Notes: generated from the letters alone by a model not told the origin. A DNA stretch of 64,000 nt from Streptomyces hoynatensis (GCF_003626535.1 NZ_RBAL01000026.1:1-64000); one strand, 5' to 3'; positions 1 to 15,877 are shown, counted from the first letter of the stretch. Numbers and translations are program-made.

Positions 1-9
1 TCTCTGAGT

Positions 10-129
10 GTTCCGGTGGTCATGGCGGAGGGGAAACGCCCGGTTACATTCCGAACCCGGAAGCTAAGCCTTCCAGCGCCGATGGTACTGCACGGGGGAC
101 CGTGTGGGAGAGTAGGACACCGCCGGAAT
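10..129 (+). rRNA. rrf: 5S ribosomal RNA
   Basis: A 120-nt segment with the typical actinobacterial 5S sequence. It includes the conserved loop around CCGAACCCGGAAGCTAAG and the GGGAGAGTAGG block near the 3' end. The terminal stem closes between TTCCGG at 11-16 and CCGGAA at 123-128, which sets the ends. It is the last rRNA gene of an rRNA operon whose 16S and 23S genes must lie upstream of the window. Confidence 0.95.
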
Positions 130-132
130 TCT

Positions 133-208
133 GCCCCAATAGCTCAGTCGGCAGAGCGTCTCCATGGTAAGGAGAAGGTCAACGGTTCGATTCCGTTTTG
201 GGGCTCCA
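133..208 (+). tRNA. tRNA-Thr (anticodon GGT)
   Basis: A 76-nt cloverleaf follows the 5S gene by 3 nt. The acceptor stem pairs GCCCCAA (133-139) with TTGGGGC (198-204). The T arm carries GGTTCGATTCC and the 3' CCA is encoded at 206-208. The 7-nt anticodon loop ATGGTAA places GGT at positions 34-36, so it reads ACC and ACU threonine codons. It is probably cotranscribed with the rRNA operon. Confidence 0.93.
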
Positions 209-256
209 GCCACCCGGTCCAGGCATCGGGAAAAGGCAATGGAAGACAGTGAGGAT

Positions 257-296
257 ACGGAAAAGGCCCTCGCCATGCGGCGGGGGCCTTTTCCGT
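257..296. terminator. Bidirectional rho-independent terminator
   Basis: Near-perfect hairpin with arms ACGGAAAAGGCCC and GGGGGCCTTTTCCGT around a short GCCATGCGGC region. It has A-rich and T-rich flanks on the two sides. It sits between the tRNA gene (plus) and the end of osaC (minus), so it can end both convergent transcripts. Confidence 0.85.
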
Positions 297-305
297 CGTT
301 CCTGA

Positions 306-2915
306 TTACTCGGGGATGCGCAGCGTCAGAATGGCCATGTCGTCGGACGGGGCGTCGGAGGCGAAACGCTCGACGGCCCGCAGCACGCGGGCGGCCACGG
401 CGCCGGCCGTCATCCCCGTACAGGTGCTGAGGACGTCCGTCAGGCCGTCGTCGCCCAGCATCCGGGTGCCCTCCCGGCGTTCGGTGACGCCGTCGGTCAC
501 GCACAGCAGCACATCCCCCGGATTGAGCCTGGTGGTCTGCTCGTACAGCTCCAGGTCCTCCAGCACGCCGAGCAGCGGCTGCGGGCTGGCCGCCGGCTCC
601 ACCTCGCCGTCCGGGGTGAGGCGCAGCGGCAGCGGGTGCCCGGCGCACACCATCTTCAGCTCCGCGCCGCCCTCGGGCTGCGGCCACAGCTCCCCGTAGA
701 GCAGAGTCAGGAAACGGCCACGCGAACCCTCCTCCAGGATCGCGGAGTTGAGCCGTTCCAGCACGGCAGGCCCGCCGAGGCCCTCCCTGGCCAGCAGGCG
801 CAGCGCGTGCCTGGCCAGCCCGGTGACCGCGGCCGCCAGCGGCCCGGTGCCGCAGACGTCGCCGATCGCGAAGCCGTACGCGCCGTCCCTGATGGGGAAG
901 ACGTCGTAGAAGTCGCCGCCGACCTCGTTGCCCTCGCCCGCCGCGCGGTAGATGACCTCCACCTCGACGCCGTCGATCGCCGGCAACTCGGGCGGCAGCA
1001 GGCTGCGTTGCAGGGACTGGCTGATCGCCGTGCGCTCGCTGTAGAGCCGGGCGTTGTCCAGGGCGAGTGCCGCCCGGCGGGCGAGGTCCTCGGCGAGTTC
1101 CAGGATGTCCTGGCGGAAGCGCTCGTCGGTGGGCTTCCCCAGGGCGAGCAGGCCGATCACGCGGTTCCTCGCGTTGAGCGGGAGGACGATGGTCTCGCCG
1201 CCGACCGCGGCGGCCGTGGCGAGGCTGGTGCCAGGGGCCTCCTGGGAGGAGGGCGGCTTGCCGAGGGACAGGCTGCGCAGCGAGGTGCGCAGCGCGGTGT
1301 TGCGGGCCGCGTCGGCCGGCGCGGCCCAGGGGCGGACGCCGAGCTCGATGTCGGGGTCGGGCGGCGGGACCCGTTCGAGGAGGGCCTTGATGCCGTCGAT
1401 GCGTTCCTCGTCCTCGTGCAGGACGTAGGAGAGGACGGGTTCGGAGCCGAACTCGGAGATCGTGTAGACCGCGCACCAGGTGGCGAGGGTCGGGACGGTC
1501 ATCTGCGCCATGAGGGCGAGGGTCTGGTTGCGGTCGAGGGTGCCGGCGAGCAGCTCCGAGGCCTCCACGAGGAACGCGAGCGAGCCGCGGCGCAGGCGTT
1601 CCAGCTCGGTGAGGCGGGCCGACTCGACGGCCAGGGCGATGCGGTCGGCGGCGAACTGGAGGCGCAGCGCCTCCTCGTTGCTGTAGCGGCCCGGGGTTTC
1701 GGAGGCGACCCCGAGGGAGCCGGTGAGCCTGCCCTCGACCTTGAGCGGGACCGTGACGACGGCGTGCATGCCGGTGCCGGACAGCAGTGGGACGGCGCCG
1801 GGCGCGGCGGCCAGGTCGTCGTGGACGGAGGGCATCCGGGCCGAGCCGTAGCGTCCGCTGCCGGTCTCGACGGGGACGCGGGCGAAGCGCTGGCGGGCGG
1901 AGGGCAGGCCGGTGGTGGCGCGGACCTCGAGCTCGGTCTCGTCGTCGGTGGCGAGCAGCAGGAACGCGGCATCGCCGTCGAGCATGTCACGGGCCCGTTC
2001 GACGGTGCGCTGCAGCAGGCCGTCGAGGTCGTCGGGCGGCGGGGAGCCGATGAGGGCGTCGAGCGGATCGCCGGTGCGGTCGAGGACCTCCTGCCCGCCG
2101 GCGTGCACGGGGAGCCGGGTGGGGCTCTGGAGGATGGCGCGTTCCTGGTCGCGGACGATGAGGCAGACGGTGGTGGGCTCGCCGTTGGCGTCGCGGACGC
2201 GGAGGTGGCAGGCGTAGACGGGGACGGTGCGGCCCGCGGAGTCGCGCAGGCCGTAGCTGCCCTCCCAGCGGGAGAGGGCCAGGGCCTCGGCGATGCCGGT
2301 GCCGGTGCCCGGGGTCTGGGGCCAGGCGGCGAGGTCGGAGAGCGGCTTGCCGACGACTTGCTCCGCGGTGTAGCCGAAGAGGGCGGTGGCGTCGTCGTTC
2401 CAGACGCTGATGGTGTCGGCGCGGTCGACCTGGACGACGGCGACGTGGACCCTGGTCTCGCTGACGGGCAGGGCCTCGTCGGGCAGCACGGGCCCGGCGG
2501 ATCTCGTGCCGACCGGCATGGCCTGCTGGTCGAGGCGGAACCAGACGCGCTTGTCGGAGGCCGTGTAGTCGACGCCCCAGCGGGAGGCGAGCGCGGCGCA
2601 GAGCATCAGGCCGCGGCCGCCCTCGCTGCTGAGGTCGAGCTGGCCGCGGGAGACCTCGGCGAGCGGCAGCTCGCGCTCCGGGTGGCGGTCGACGACCTCG
2701 ATGCGGACGCCGTCCTTGTCGCGCAGGCAGTGGACCTCGGCGGCGGTGCCGGCGTGGACGACGGCGTTGGTGACCAGCTCGCTGGTGAGGACGACGGCGT
2801 CCTCGGTGAGGTCGGTGAGTCCCCAGCCCTGGAGGGTGTCCCGGACGAAGCCTCGCGCGGTCGCCACGGAGCGCCCAACCGGTTCGAAGGTGGCCGCAGC
2901 TCGCGCGGTGATCAC
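306..2915 (-). CDS. osaC: OsaC-like multidomain SpoIIE phosphatase / anti-sigma regulator
   Basis: The 869-residue protein starts at GTG 2915 behind a GGGGGA ribosome site. An N-terminal HATPase anti-sigma-like domain covers about 15-135 (N box ELVTNAVVHAG, G box SEGGRGLML). Then come a PAS domain (about 155-260), two GAF-like domains (about 310-640) and a C-terminal SpoIIE/PP2C phosphatase (about 655-869). The phosphatase has the metal-binding motifs EVGGDFYD, IGDVCGTG and a late SDDMA. Such proteins are cytoplasmic and control anti-sigma or anti-anti-sigma factors. In Streptomyces coelicolor, OsaC next to osaAB has been linked to turning down SigB after osmotic stress. The assignment rests on this domain order and on the neighbouring divergent osaA gene. 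The substrate is inferred, not visible. Confidence 0.85.
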   Translation of the reverse strand: MITARAAATFEPVGRSVATARGFVRDTLQGWGLTDLTEDAVVLTSELVTNAVVHAGTAAEVHCLRDKDGVRIEVVDRHPERELPLAEVSRGQLDLSSEGGRGLMLCAALASRWGVDYTASDKRVWFRLDQQAMPVGTRSAGPVLPDEALPVSETRVHVAVVQVDRADTISVWNDDATALFGYTAEQVVGKPLSDLAAWPQTPGTGTGIAEALALSRWEGSYGLRDSAGRTVPVYACHLRVRDANGEPTTVCLIVRDQERAILQSPTRLPVHAGGQEVLDRTGDPLDALIGSPPPDDLDGLLQRTVERARDMLDGDAAFLLLATDDETELEVRATTGLPSARQRFARVPVETGSGRYGSARMPSVHDDLAAAPGAVPLLSGTGMHAVVTVPLKVEGRLTGSLGVASETPGRYSNEEALRLQFAADRIALAVESARLTELERLRRGSLAFLVEASELLAGTLDRNQTLALMAQMTVPTLATWCAVYTISEFGSEPVLSYVLHEDEERIDGIKALLERVPPPDPDIELGVRPWAAPADAARNTALRTSLRSLSLGKPPSSQEAPGTSLATAAAVGGETIVLPLNARNRVIGLLALGKPTDERFRQDILELAEDLARRAALALDNARLYSERTAISQSLQRSLLPPELPAIDGVEVEVIYRAAGEGNEVGGDFYDVFPIRDGAYGFAIGDVCGTGPLAAAVTGLARHALRLLAREGLGGPAVLERLNSAILEEGSRGRFLTLLYGELWPQPEGGAELKMVCAGHPLPLRLTPDGEVEPAASPQPLLGVLEDLELYEQTTRLNPGDVLLCVTDGVTERREGTRMLGDDGLTDVLSTCTGMTAGAVAARVLRAVERFASDAPSDDMAILTLRIPE

Positions 2916-3156
2916 GTCGTTCCCCCAAGGGTCGTTCTCGCTTCGCTGTCCGGTCCCTCACGGGCAGCTGGATGCCAGGTTACTGACGTTGCCCGGCCAC
3001 GCGGACGGCGCATCCGCCGATTTCCCCCTCACCGGGAAAACAGTGGTATGCGATGCTGCCGAACTGTTATCGCCCGGTCGGTCGAGAGTGAAACACTGGG
3101 AGGGCTCGACGTGAGAGTTGCCCGGGCGGAATGGTCGATCCTGCGGGAGGGACACA

Positions 3157-8712
<5,556 letters not shown>

Positions 8713-8721
8713 TCTGCCACA

Positions 8722-8759
8722 CCCCGGCCGCCCGCGGGGAACTTGCGGGCGGCCGGGGG
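8722..8759 (+). terminator. Hairpin terminator after osaA
   Basis: Arms CCCCGGCCGCCCGC and GCGGGCGGCCGGGG pair perfectly around a GGGGAACTT-type loop, starting 9 nt after the osaA stop. There is no clear U tract, as is common in high-GC actinobacteria. It may end or attenuate the osaA transcript before osaB. Confidence 0.7.
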
Positions 8760-9098
8760 CGTTGTGGTAGTGCGTATCAACGCGGTTCGCCGGGTCCTGG
8801 GGTGCGTGGTATCGTGACGCAGCGCGATGCGCTGATCACCGGGCGCCTTGCGTTCCGGCCACCTGGCAGGTGGTGGAACGATCGTCGGTGCAGCGGGGGT
8901 CAAGGCCGGAAGGGCAGCGGCTCCTCGCGACGGGGCGAGGGCTCTCGGAGACCATCGCGTACGGTTGCGCGCTGGACGGGCTCACTGGCATGGCCGCCGG
9001 TGAGGATGCCACCATGTCCGGCACAGGACCGGACGGCGTGAGGGTGCCGTCCACTACGGCGGTGCCGCGGGGTGCCGCAGGGGCGAGGAGGACGGGCC
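8760..9098 (+). promoter_or_regulatory. Structured non-coding leader of osaB
   Basis: No frame here looks like a gene. Two clear inverted repeats are visible. One is CAGCGC-gat-GCGCTG at 8820-8834, flanked by GTGA and TCAC. The other is a long stem at 8851-8880, with CGTTCC/GGAACG outside and CCACCT/AGGTGG inside. A GC-rich foldable stretch follows at about 8905-8955. The region probably contains the osaB promoter and 5' leader. No promoter hexamers could be assigned with confidence. Confidence 0.4.
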
Positions 9099-9770
9099 AT
9101 GGTGCAGAAGGCCAAGATCCTTCTGGTCGATGACCGGCCCGAGAATCTGCTGGCGTTGGAGGCCATCCTCTCCGCGCTCGACCAGACACTCGTCCGGGCA
9201 TCGTCAGGGGAAGAGGCGCTCAAGGCGCTGCTGACGGAGGACTTCGCGGTCATCCTGCTCGACGTGCAGATGCCCGGCATGGACGGCTTCGAGACGGCCG
9301 CGCACATCAAGCGGCGCGAGCGGACGCGGGACATCCCCATCATCTTCCTGACGGCGATCAACCACGGCCCGCACCACACCTTCCGCGGGTATGCGGCGGG
9401 CGCGGTCGACTACATCTCCAAGCCCTTCGACCCGTGGGTGCTGCGGGCGAAGGTCTCGGTCTTCGTCGAACTGCACATGAAGAACGTGCAGCTGCGCGAG
9501 CAGGCGGCGCTGCTGCGGCGCGAGCTGGAGGGCGGCCAGACGGCCCCGGACGCCGAGCACGGCGCGGGCGGCCTGCTGCCCGAGCTCTCGGCGAGGCTGG
9601 CCGCGGTCGAGGAGCAGGCCGAGGTGCTCTCCAAGGAGCTGGCCGAGTCGGGCGGCGGAGCCGCGGTGTCGACGGCGGCCCACCTGGAGCGCAAGCTGGC
9701 CGGCCTGCGCCGGGCCCTGGACGCGTTGCAGCCGGGCGCGGGCGAGCCGCACTCGGTCGAGACGAGGTAG
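9099..9770 (+). CDS. osaB: OsaB-like single-domain response regulator
   Basis: ATG 9099 is chosen because GAGGAGG lies 7 nt upstream. An upstream in-frame start at 9072 has no such signal. The 223-residue protein begins with a receiver domain (about 5-125): acidic pair VDD, phosphoacceptor Asp55 in [13 protein letters not shown], threonine in LTA, and lysine in SKPF. The remaining hundred residues are rich in Glu, Leu and Ala and look like coiled coil. There is no DNA-binding domain. It is the likely phosphotransfer partner of OsaA and would act by protein-protein contact. In Streptomyces coelicolor, osaB is reported to be needed for aerial growth under hyperosmotic conditions. Confidence 0.85.
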   Translation: MVQKAKILLVDDRPENLLALEAILSALDQTLVRASSGEEALKALLTEDFAVILLDVQMPGMDGFETAAHIKRRERTRDIPIIFLTAINHGPHHTFRGYAAGAVDYISKPFDPWVLRAKVSVFVELHMKNVQLREQAALLRRELEGGQTAPDAEHGAGGLLPELSARLAAVEEQAEVLSKELAESGGGAAVSTAAHLERKLAGLRRALDALQPGAGEPHSVETR

Positions 9771-9873
9771 GCCGGCCGCCTCCCCCCACCCGGACCCGGG
9801 CGGCGGGCTGCTGACGCGGCGTCGGCCTGCGCCCTCCGTGCTCAGGCGCGTTCGCCCCGGTACGCTCACCCCC

Positions 9874-12645
9874 ATGGCCTCACGTACGTCCGGCAAGGGT
9901 TCCCAGGGCGCGCGCGCCGGGCGCACCGGCGGGGGAGCGGCGAAGAAGGCGCCGGCCAAGAAGGCGCCGGCGAAGAAGGCACCCGCCAAGAAGGCGCCGC
10001 CGAAGCCGCCCGCGCCGCCCGCCGCGAACGTCGCCTTCCGCGTCCTCAAGGCGCTCTGGCTGGGGATCGCGCACCCGGTGGGTGCGCTGCTGCGCGGGAT
10101 AGGGCGTGGCGCCAAGGGCCTGGACCCGGCGCACCGCAAGGACGGTCTTGCGCTGCTGCTGCTCGGCCTCGCGCTGGTCTCGGCCGTGGGCACCTGGTCG
10201 AGCCTGCAGGGGCCGGTCGGGGACCTGGTGACGACGGTGGTGACCGGCGCGCTTGGCCGCCTGGACCTGATCTTCCCGCTGATCCTCGGCTTCATCGCGG
10301 TGCGGCTGATCAGGCACCCGGAGCAGCAGGACGCCAACGGGCGCATCGTCATCGGCCTGACCGCCCTGCTGGTGGGGGTGCTCGGCCTGGTGCACATCGC
10401 CACGGGCGCGCCCGACCGCGGCGAGGGCGCCCAGGCGCTGCGGGACACCGGCGGGAACCTCGGCTGGGCGGCCTCGCGCCCGCTCATCCTGGCCGTGGGC
10501 GAGCCGCTGGCGGCGGCGCTGCTGGCGCTGCTGACCACCTTCGGGCTGCTGGTGGTGACGGCCACGCCGGTCAACGCCATCCCGCGGCGGCTGCGGGCGG
10601 CCGCCGTCCGGCTCGGCCTGATGCCGCAGCCCGCCAAGGACCGCGAGGACCTCACCCTTCCGGGTGAGGAAGACGCCGCGGAGGAGGCCGGGTTCGCGCC
10701 CGAACGGTACCTGGAGGACGCGGACCGGCCGGCCGGCCGCGGTCGCGGACGCCGCCGGCCCGCCGGGGAGCGGGACGGGGCGGAGGAGGCCAGGGAGCGG
10801 GCCGAGCGTTCCGCGCTGGAGTCCCGCCGCGGGCCGCGCCGCAGGCCGCGGCGGGACTCCGAGCCCGACCCGGTGGACGTGGCCGCCGCGGCGGCGGCCT
10901 CGCTGGACGGGGCGGTCCTGCACGGGGTGCAGCCCTCGCCGCTGGTCGCCGACCTCAGCAGCCGCGTGGTCAGCGGCAGGTCCCGCCAGGAGCGGCGCGG
11001 GCGGCAGCCCGAGGAGGAGGGCGCGCAGCTTCCCGACCCGCGCGCCGAGGAGCCCGCGAGCGAGGCGGCCTCGCCCTCGGAGGGCGTGGGCAGCGCGGTC
11101 CCCGACCTGACGAAGGCGGCTCCCCCGCCGGCGGAGCCGCTGCCGCCGCGCGCCGAGCAGTTGCAGCTCTCCGGGGACATCACCTATGCGCTGCCCTCGG
11201 TGGAGCTGCTGGTGCGCGGCGGCCCGGGCCGTACCCGCAGCGCCGCCAACGACGCGGTGGTCGACTCGCTGACCACCGTGTTCCGCGAGTTCAAGGTGGA
11301 CGCGCGGGTCACCGGGTTCACCCGCGGCCCGACGGTGACCCGCTACGAGGTCGAGCTCGGCCCCGCCGTGAAGGTGGAGAAGATCACCGCGCTGACCAAG
11401 AACATCGCCTACGCGGTGGCCAGCCCGGACGTGCGGATCATCAGCCCCATCCCGGGCAAGTCGGCCGTCGGCATCGAGATCCCCAACAGCGACCGCGAGA
11501 TGGTCAACCTGGGCGACGTGCTGCGCACGGCGGACGCGGTCGGCGACGAGCACCCGCTGGTGGTCGGCCTCGGCAAGGACGTCGAGGGCGGCTACGTGAT
11601 GGCCAACCTGGCGAAGATGCCGCACCTGCTGGTGGCCGGCGCGACGGGGTCCGGCAAGTCCTCCTGCATCAACTGCCTGATCACCTCGATCATGATGCGG
11701 GCCACCCCGGAGGACGTGCGGCTGGTGCTCGTGGACCCCAAGCGGGTCGAGCTGACGGCCTACGAGGGCATCCCGCACCTCATCACGCCGATCATCACCA
11801 ACCCCAAGCGGGCCGCCGAGGCCCTGCAGTGGGTGGTGCGGGAGATGGACCTGCGCTACGACGACCTCGCGGCCTACGGGTACCGGCACATCGACGACTT
11901 CAACGCCGCGGTGCGCAGCGGGAAGGTGAGCCCGCCGCCGGGCAGCGAGCGGGAGTTGTCGCCCTATCCGTACCTGCTGGTCATCGTGGACGAGCTGGCC
12001 GACCTGATGATGGTGGCGCCGCGCGACGTGGAGGACGCGATCGTCCGCATCACGCAGCTGGCGCGGGCCGCCGGGATTCACCTGGTGCTGGCCACCCAGC
12101 GGCCGAGCGTGGACGTGGTCACCGGGCTGATCAAGGCGAACGTGCCCTCCCGGCTCGCCTTCGCGACCTCCTCGCTGGCCGACAGCCGGGTCATCCTCGA
12201 CCAGGCCGGGGCGGAGAAGCTCATCGGCAAGGGCGACGGGCTGTTCCTGCCGATGGGCGCGAACAAGCCGGTGCGCATGCAGGGCGCCTACGTCACCGAG
12301 GAGGAGGTGGCCGCGGTCGTGGCGCACTGCAAGGAGCAGATGGCGCCGGTCTTCCGGGACGACGTGGCCGTGGGCACCGCGAAGAAGAAGGAGATCGACG
12401 AGGACATCGGCGACGACCTGGACCTGCTGTGCCAGGCGGCCGAGCTGGTCGTGTCGACCCAGTTCGGATCCACCTCCATGTTGCAGCGCAAGCTGCGGGT
12501 GGGCTTCGCCAAGGCGGGCCGGCTGATGGACCTGATGGAGTCGCGCGGCGTGGTGGGGCCCAGCGAGGGCTCGAAGGCGAGGGACGTGCTTGTCAAGCCG
12601 GACGAGCTGGATGGCGTGCTCGCGGTGATCCGGGGAGAAGAATGA
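9874..12645 (+). CDS. ftsK: FtsK/SpoIIIE-type DNA translocase
   Basis: The protein has about 923 residues from ATG 9874. The in-frame GTG 9838 upstream is less likely, and neither start has a strong ribosome site. It begins with a basic, repetitive Lys-Ala-Pro segment, then about four membrane helices (roughly 75-240). A variable charged linker follows, then the motor: Walker [10 protein letters not shown] near residue 588, Walker [12 protein letters not shown], and a RecA-like hexamer fold. A C-terminal gamma winged helix ([11 protein letters not shown] onward) reads polar KOPS-like sequences. It pumps chromosomal DNA out of closing septa, in Streptomyces mainly during sporulation. The length is in the normal range. 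Confidence 0.95.
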   Translation: MASRTSGKGSQGARAGRTGGGAAKKAPAKKAPAKKAPAKKAPPKPPAPPAANVAFRVLKALWLGIAHPVGALLRGIGRGAKGLDPAHRKDGLALLLLGLALVSAVGTWSSLQGPVGDLVTTVVTGALGRLDLIFPLILGFIAVRLIRHPEQQDANGRIVIGLTALLVGVLGLVHIATGAPDRGEGAQALRDTGGNLGWAASRPLILAVGEPLAAALLALLTTFGLLVVTATPVNAIPRRLRAAAVRLGLMPQPAKDREDLTLPGEEDAAEEAGFAPERYLEDADRPAGRGRGRRRPAGERDGAEEARERAERSALESRRGPRRRPRRDSEPDPVDVAAAAAASLDGAVLHGVQPSPLVADLSSRVVSGRSRQERRGRQPEEEGAQLPDPRAEEPASEAASPSEGVGSAVPDLTKAAPPPAEPLPPRAEQLQLSGDITYALPSVELLVRGGPGRTRSAANDAVVDSLTTVFREFKVDARVTGFTRGPTVTRYEVELGPAVKVEKITALTKNIAYAVASPDVRIISPIPGKSAVGIEIPNSDREMVNLGDVLRTADAVGDEHPLVVGLGKDVEGGYVMANLAKMPHLLVAGATGSGKSSCINCLITSIMMRATPEDVRLVLVDPKRVELTAYEGIPHLITPIITNPKRAAEALQWVVREMDLRYDDLAAYGYRHIDDFNAAVRSGKVSPPPGSERELSPYPYLLVIVDELADLMMVAPRDVEDAIVRITQLARAAGIHLVLATQRPSVDVVTGLIKANVPSRLAFATSSLADSRVILDQAGAEKLIGKGDGLFLPMGANKPVRMQGAYVTEEEVAAVVAHCKEQMAPVFRDDVAVGTAKKKEIDEDIGDDLDLLCQAAELVVSTQFGSTSMLQRKLRVGFAKAGRLMDLMESRGVVGPSEGSKARDVLVKPDELDGVLAVIRGEE

Positions 12646-12693
12646 GGTAGGGGGGCGCCGGCGCGGCGTGGGCGGGCCATCCCGTTGGCGGAC

Positions 12694-12712
12694 AAACGGG
12701 CTCGGCCCGGTT
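12694..12712 (+). terminator. Short hairpin with T-rich tail after ftsK
   Basis: AACGGGC pairs with GCCCGGTT (one bulged G) around TCG and is followed by a T-rich TTGCTCGTTTTCT. It lies 50 nt downstream of the ftsK stop and could act as an intrinsic terminator. Confidence 0.45.
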
Positions 12713-12782
12713 GCTCGTTTTCTCCGCGGCCCCCCTAGACTTATATGCACAGCACGTGGCTTCACGCTCGAAAGGCGACCCC

Positions 12783-13613
12783 GTGTCCAGTGGCAACTCC
12801 TTCGCCGAGGACCGGCCTTCCGTCGGTCGAACCCTCCACCAAGCGCGCATCGCGGCAAAGCTGACCGTGGATGACGTCAGTTCGACCACGCGAGTGCGCA
12901 TTCCGATCGTTCAGGCCATCGAGCAGGACGATTTCTCGCGCTGTGGTGGCGATGTCTACGCCCGTGGGCACATCAGAACGCTGGCGCGCGCGGTCGGTCT
13001 CGACCCGGCCGAGCTGGTCACGATGTACAACGAGCAGCAGGGCACCCACCCCCAGCCGCTCGACCTGTCCTCCGGACCGCTGTTCGAAGCCGAGCGCATC
13101 CGGCCCGAGCCGCGCCGCCCGAACTGGACGGCGGCCATGGTGGCCGCGATCGTCGCGGTGATCGGCTTCGTCGGCTTCACCTTCTTCAGCGGCGGCGACT
13201 CCTCCGACCCGGGCTCCGTGGCCGAGGACACCCCCTCGCCCGATCACAGCGCGCGCGAGGAAGGCACCGGGGAGCAGCCGGTCAACGAGCCGGCCCAGCC
13301 GGGCCCCGACGACCCCGACTCCTCCGAGAGCGCGGTGGCGGCGGCGCCCGCCGACAAGGTCACCGTGAAGGTCACCGTCGAGGACGGCAGCAGCTGGATC
13401 TCCGCGAAGGACAGCAGCGGCCAGCTGATCTTCGAGGGGGTGCTGCACGGCGGGGACTCCGAGACGTTCACCGACGACGACCGGATCGATCTGGTCCTGG
13501 GCAACGCGGGCGCCGTGCAACTGCACGTCAACGGGCGGGAGATCCACGACGACTTCGAAATGGGGCAGGTACAGCGCCTGAGCTACACGCCGGGCGACCC
13601 CGAGGAGGGCTGA
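12783..13613 (+). CDS. RodZ-like membrane-anchored helix-turn-helix protein
   Basis: Start GTG 12783 gives 276 residues. Upstream in-frame codons encode unlikely sequence, and an AAAGG lies just ahead of this start. A helix-turn-helix of the RodZ/HTH_25 type covers about residues 12-85 (GRTLHQARIAAKLTVDDVSSTTRV). A single transmembrane helix lies at about 115-135. After an acidic, proline-rich extracellular linker comes a DUF4115-like beta domain (about 195-276). The topology is that of RodZ, which links cell-wall machinery to the cytoskeleton in rod-shaped bacteria. Its position between ftsK and rimO is conserved in actinomycetes. Its exact role here is not known, and a transcriptional role is also possible. 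Confidence 0.75.
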   Translation: MSSGNSFAEDRPSVGRTLHQARIAAKLTVDDVSSTTRVRIPIVQAIEQDDFSRCGGDVYARGHIRTLARAVGLDPAELVTMYNEQQGTHPQPLDLSSGPLFEAERIRPEPRRPNWTAAMVAAIVAVIGFVGFTFFSGGDSSDPGSVAEDTPSPDHSAREEGTGEQPVNEPAQPGPDDPDSSESAVAAAPADKVTVKVTVEDGSSWISAKDSSGQLIFEGVLHGGDSETFTDDDRIDLVLGNAGAVQLHVNGREIHDDFEMGQVQRLSYTPGDPEEG

Positions 13614-13620
13614 GGGTTCC

Positions 13621-13670
13621 CTGGGCCGGCCCGCCCGGGGTCACCCGGTGGGCGGGGGCGACCGGCCCGG
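13621..13670 (+). terminator. Nested hairpin between the RodZ-like gene and rimO
   Basis: Outer arms GGGCCGG (13623-13629) and CCGGCCC (13662-13668) enclose inner arms CCCGCC and GGCGGG. It lies directly after the stop codon and about 20 nt before rimO. It may be a terminator or a processing site. Confidence 0.45.
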
Positions 13671-13689
13671 GACGAAGTAGGCTGAGCCC

Positions 13690-15225
13690 ATGTCCGAACG
13701 CCGTACCGTCGCCCTGGTCACCCTTGGTTGCGCCCGTAATGAGGTGGATTCAGAAGAGCTGGCGGGGCGCCTGGCCGCGGACGGCTGGGAGCTCGTGGCC
13801 GATGCCGCGGAGGCCGAGGTCGCGGTCGTCAACACCTGCGGCTTCGTCGATGCCGCCAAGAAGGACTCCGTCGACGCGCTGCTGGAGGCGGGGGAGCTGA
13901 AGGCCGCCGCGGGCGAGGGCGGGGGGCGGACGCGGGCCGTGGTCGCCGTCGGCTGCATGGCCGAGCGCTACGGCAAGGAGCTCGCCGACGCCCTGCCCGA
14001 GGCCGACGCCGTGCTCGGCTTCGACGACTACGCCGACATCTCCGAGCGGCTGCGCACCATCCTGGCCGGCGGCGTCCACGCCCCGCACGTGCCGCGGGAC
14101 CGGCGCAAGCTGCTGCCGCTGAGCCCGGTGGACAGACAGGGGGCCGAGGTGGCGCTGCCCGGGCACGGGCAGGCCGCCGCGCAGGGCCAGGCCATAGCCG
14201 ACCTGCCGGCGGGTCTTGCCCCCGCCTCGGGGCCCCGGGCGCCGCTGCGCAGGCGGCTGGGCAGCAGCCCGGTGGCCTCGCTGAAGCTGGCCTCGGGCTG
14301 CGACCGGCGGTGCAGCTTCTGCGCCATCCCCTCCTTCCGCGGCTCCTTCGTCTCCCGCCGCCCCGCCGACGTCCTCGCCGAGGCGCGCTGGCTGGCCGGG
14401 CAGGGCGTGAAGGAGATCATGCTGGTCTCGGAGAACAACACGTCCTACGGCAAGGACCTGGGCGACATCAGGCTGCTGGAGGCCCTGCTGCCGGAACTGG
14501 CCGCCGTGGACGGCCTGGAGCGCATCCGCGTCAGCTATCTGCAGCCTGCCGAGCTGCGGCCGGGGCTGGTCGACGTGCTGACGGGCACCGAGAAGGTGGC
14601 CCCGTACTTCGACCTCTCCTTCCAGCACTCCGCTCCCCAAGTGCTGCGCGCCATGCGGCGCTTCGGCGACACCGAACGCTTCCTCGAACTGCTCGGCGGC
14701 ATCCGGGCCAAGGCGCCCCTGGCCGGGGTCAGGTCCAACTTCATCGTCGGCTTCCCCGGGGAGCGCGAGGAGGATGTGGAGGAGCTGATCCGGTTCCTGA
14801 GCGCGGCCAGGCTGGACGCCATCGGGATCTTCGGGTATTCGGACGAGGAGGGCACCGAGGCGGCCGGGTACGAGGGCAAGCACGACCCCGAGGTGGTGGC
14901 CGAGCGGCTGGCCAGGGTGTCCGAGCTCGCCGACGAGCTCATCGCGCAGCGCGCCGAGGAGCGCATCGGCGAGCGGGCGCGCGTGCTGGTGGAGTCGCTT
15001 GACCCGGACGACGAGCCGGAGGGGGAGGTGATCGCGGTGGGCCGTGCGGCACACCAGGCACCGGAAACGGACGGGCACGTCAAGATCGTCGACGTGAAGG
15101 GGGAGGGCCCGGCACTCTCCGTCGGCCACTTCGTGGACGTCGAGATCGTCGCGGCGCAGGGAGTCGACCTGGTCGCCGCGCTTGTGCCACCGGCCGACGG
15201 CGGCGCCGCCGGGGCCGGCAGATGA
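13690..15225 (+). CDS. rimO: Ribosomal protein uS12 methylthiotransferase RimO
   Basis: The 511-residue protein adds a methylthio group to the conserved aspartate of ribosomal protein uS12. An N-terminal UPF0004 domain holds an Fe-S cluster through cysteines in LGCARN, NTCGFVD and VGCMAE. A central radical-SAM domain has the CxxxCxxC motif [10 protein letters not shown]-terminal TRAM domain (about 440-505) binds RNA or protein. RimO is separated from MiaB by the LGCARNxVDSE opening and the SYLQP and FDLSFQHS blocks. A linker of about 60 residues between the first two domains is typical of Streptomyces homologues. Its stop overlaps the pgsA start by four bases, so the two genes are translationally coupled. 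Confidence 0.93.
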   Translation: MSERRTVALVTLGCARNEVDSEELAGRLAADGWELVADAAEAEVAVVNTCGFVDAAKKDSVDALLEAGELKAAAGEGGGRTRAVVAVGCMAERYGKELADALPEADAVLGFDDYADISERLRTILAGGVHAPHVPRDRRKLLPLSPVDRQGAEVALPGHGQAAAQGQAIADLPAGLAPASGPRAPLRRRLGSSPVASLKLASGCDRRCSFCAIPSFRGSFVSRRPADVLAEARWLAGQGVKEIMLVSENNTSYGKDLGDIRLLEALLPELAAVDGLERIRVSYLQPAELRPGLVDVLTGTEKVAPYFDLSFQHSAPQVLRAMRRFGDTERFLELLGGIRAKAPLAGVRSNFIVGFPGEREEDVEELIRFLSAARLDAIGIFGYSDEEGTEAAGYEGKHDPEVVAERLARVSELADELIAQRAEERIGERARVLVESLDPDDEPEGEVIAVGRAAHQAPETDGHVKIVDVKGEGPALSVGHFVDVEIVAAQGVDLVAALVPPADGGAAGAGR

Positions 15226-15875
15226 CCGACATGCCGGCCTCGGCCGCCGGGAGGGGACGGGTGGCAGATCAGGGGCGGGCCGCCGCGGCTCCCGCGCTGT
15301 GGAACATCGCCAATATCCTGACCATGGTCCGGCTCCTGCTGGTGCCCGGATTCGTCCTGCTGATGTTCGCCGAGGGCGGACACGATCCCGCCTGGCGCTC
15401 GCTGGCCTGGGCGGCGTTCACCGTGGCCATGATCACCGACCTGTTCGACGGGGAGCTGGCCAGGCGGCGCAACCTGGTCACCGACTTCGGCAAGATCGCC
15501 GATCCGATCGCCGACAAGGCGATCATGGGGGCGGCCCTGATCTGCCTGTCGTTGCTCGACGACGTGCCGTGGTGGGTGACCGTGGTGATCCTCGTCAGGG
15601 AGCTGGGCATCACGGCGCTGCGGTTCTGGGTGATCAGGCACGGCGTGATCCCCGCCAGCAGGGGCGGGAAGCTCAAGACGCTGACCCAGGGCGTCGCCGT
15701 GGGCATGTACATCCTGGCGCTGACCGGGCCGCTCGCCTCGATGCGGTGGTGGGCGATGGCGGCGGCCGTGGTGCTGACCGTGGTGACCGGGCTCGACTAC
15801 ATCCGCCAGGCGGTGGTGCTGCGGCGGGCCGGCCTGGCCAGGCAGCGGGCGGCGCGGCCGGCGGACGGCGGGTAG
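15222..15875 (+). CDS. pgsA: CDP-diacylglycerol-glycerol-3-phosphate 3-phosphatidyltransferase
   Basis: A 217-residue integral membrane enzyme that makes phosphatidylglycerophosphate, the precursor of phosphatidylglycerol and cardiolipin. The CDP-alcohol phosphotransferase signature is intact. D-LF-DG is followed by AR, then G, and two further aspartates in KIADPIAD (around residues 73-95). Several hydrophobic helices follow. ATG 15222 overlaps the rimO stop (ATGA), and cinA begins 2 nt after its stop. The three genes therefore form a tight operon. The first 25 residues are polar and poorly conserved, so a start slightly downstream is possible. Confidence 0.9.
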   Translation: MTDMPASAAGRGRVADQGRAAAAPALWNIANILTMVRLLLVPGFVLLMFAEGGHDPAWRSLAWAAFTVAMITDLFDGELARRRNLVTDFGKIADPIADKAIMGAALICLSLLDDVPWWVTVVILVRELGITALRFWVIRHGVIPASRGGKLKTLTQGVAVGMYILALTGPLASMRWWAMAAAVVLTVVTGLDYIRQAVVLRRAGLARQRAARPADGG

Positions 15876-15877
15876 CG

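Noticed and set aside
8888-8920. SRP (4.5S) RNA-like phrase GTCAAGGCCGGAAGGGCAGC
   Set aside because: It resembles the conserved SRP loop, but the asymmetric-loop bases and flanking stem do not match the GGTCAGG...AGCAGCC pattern, and the pairing is poor.
9880-12858. Open frame of about 990 codons antisense to ftsK
   Set aside because: It has no recognisable domain. FtsK on the other strand has complete Walker and gamma-domain motifs.
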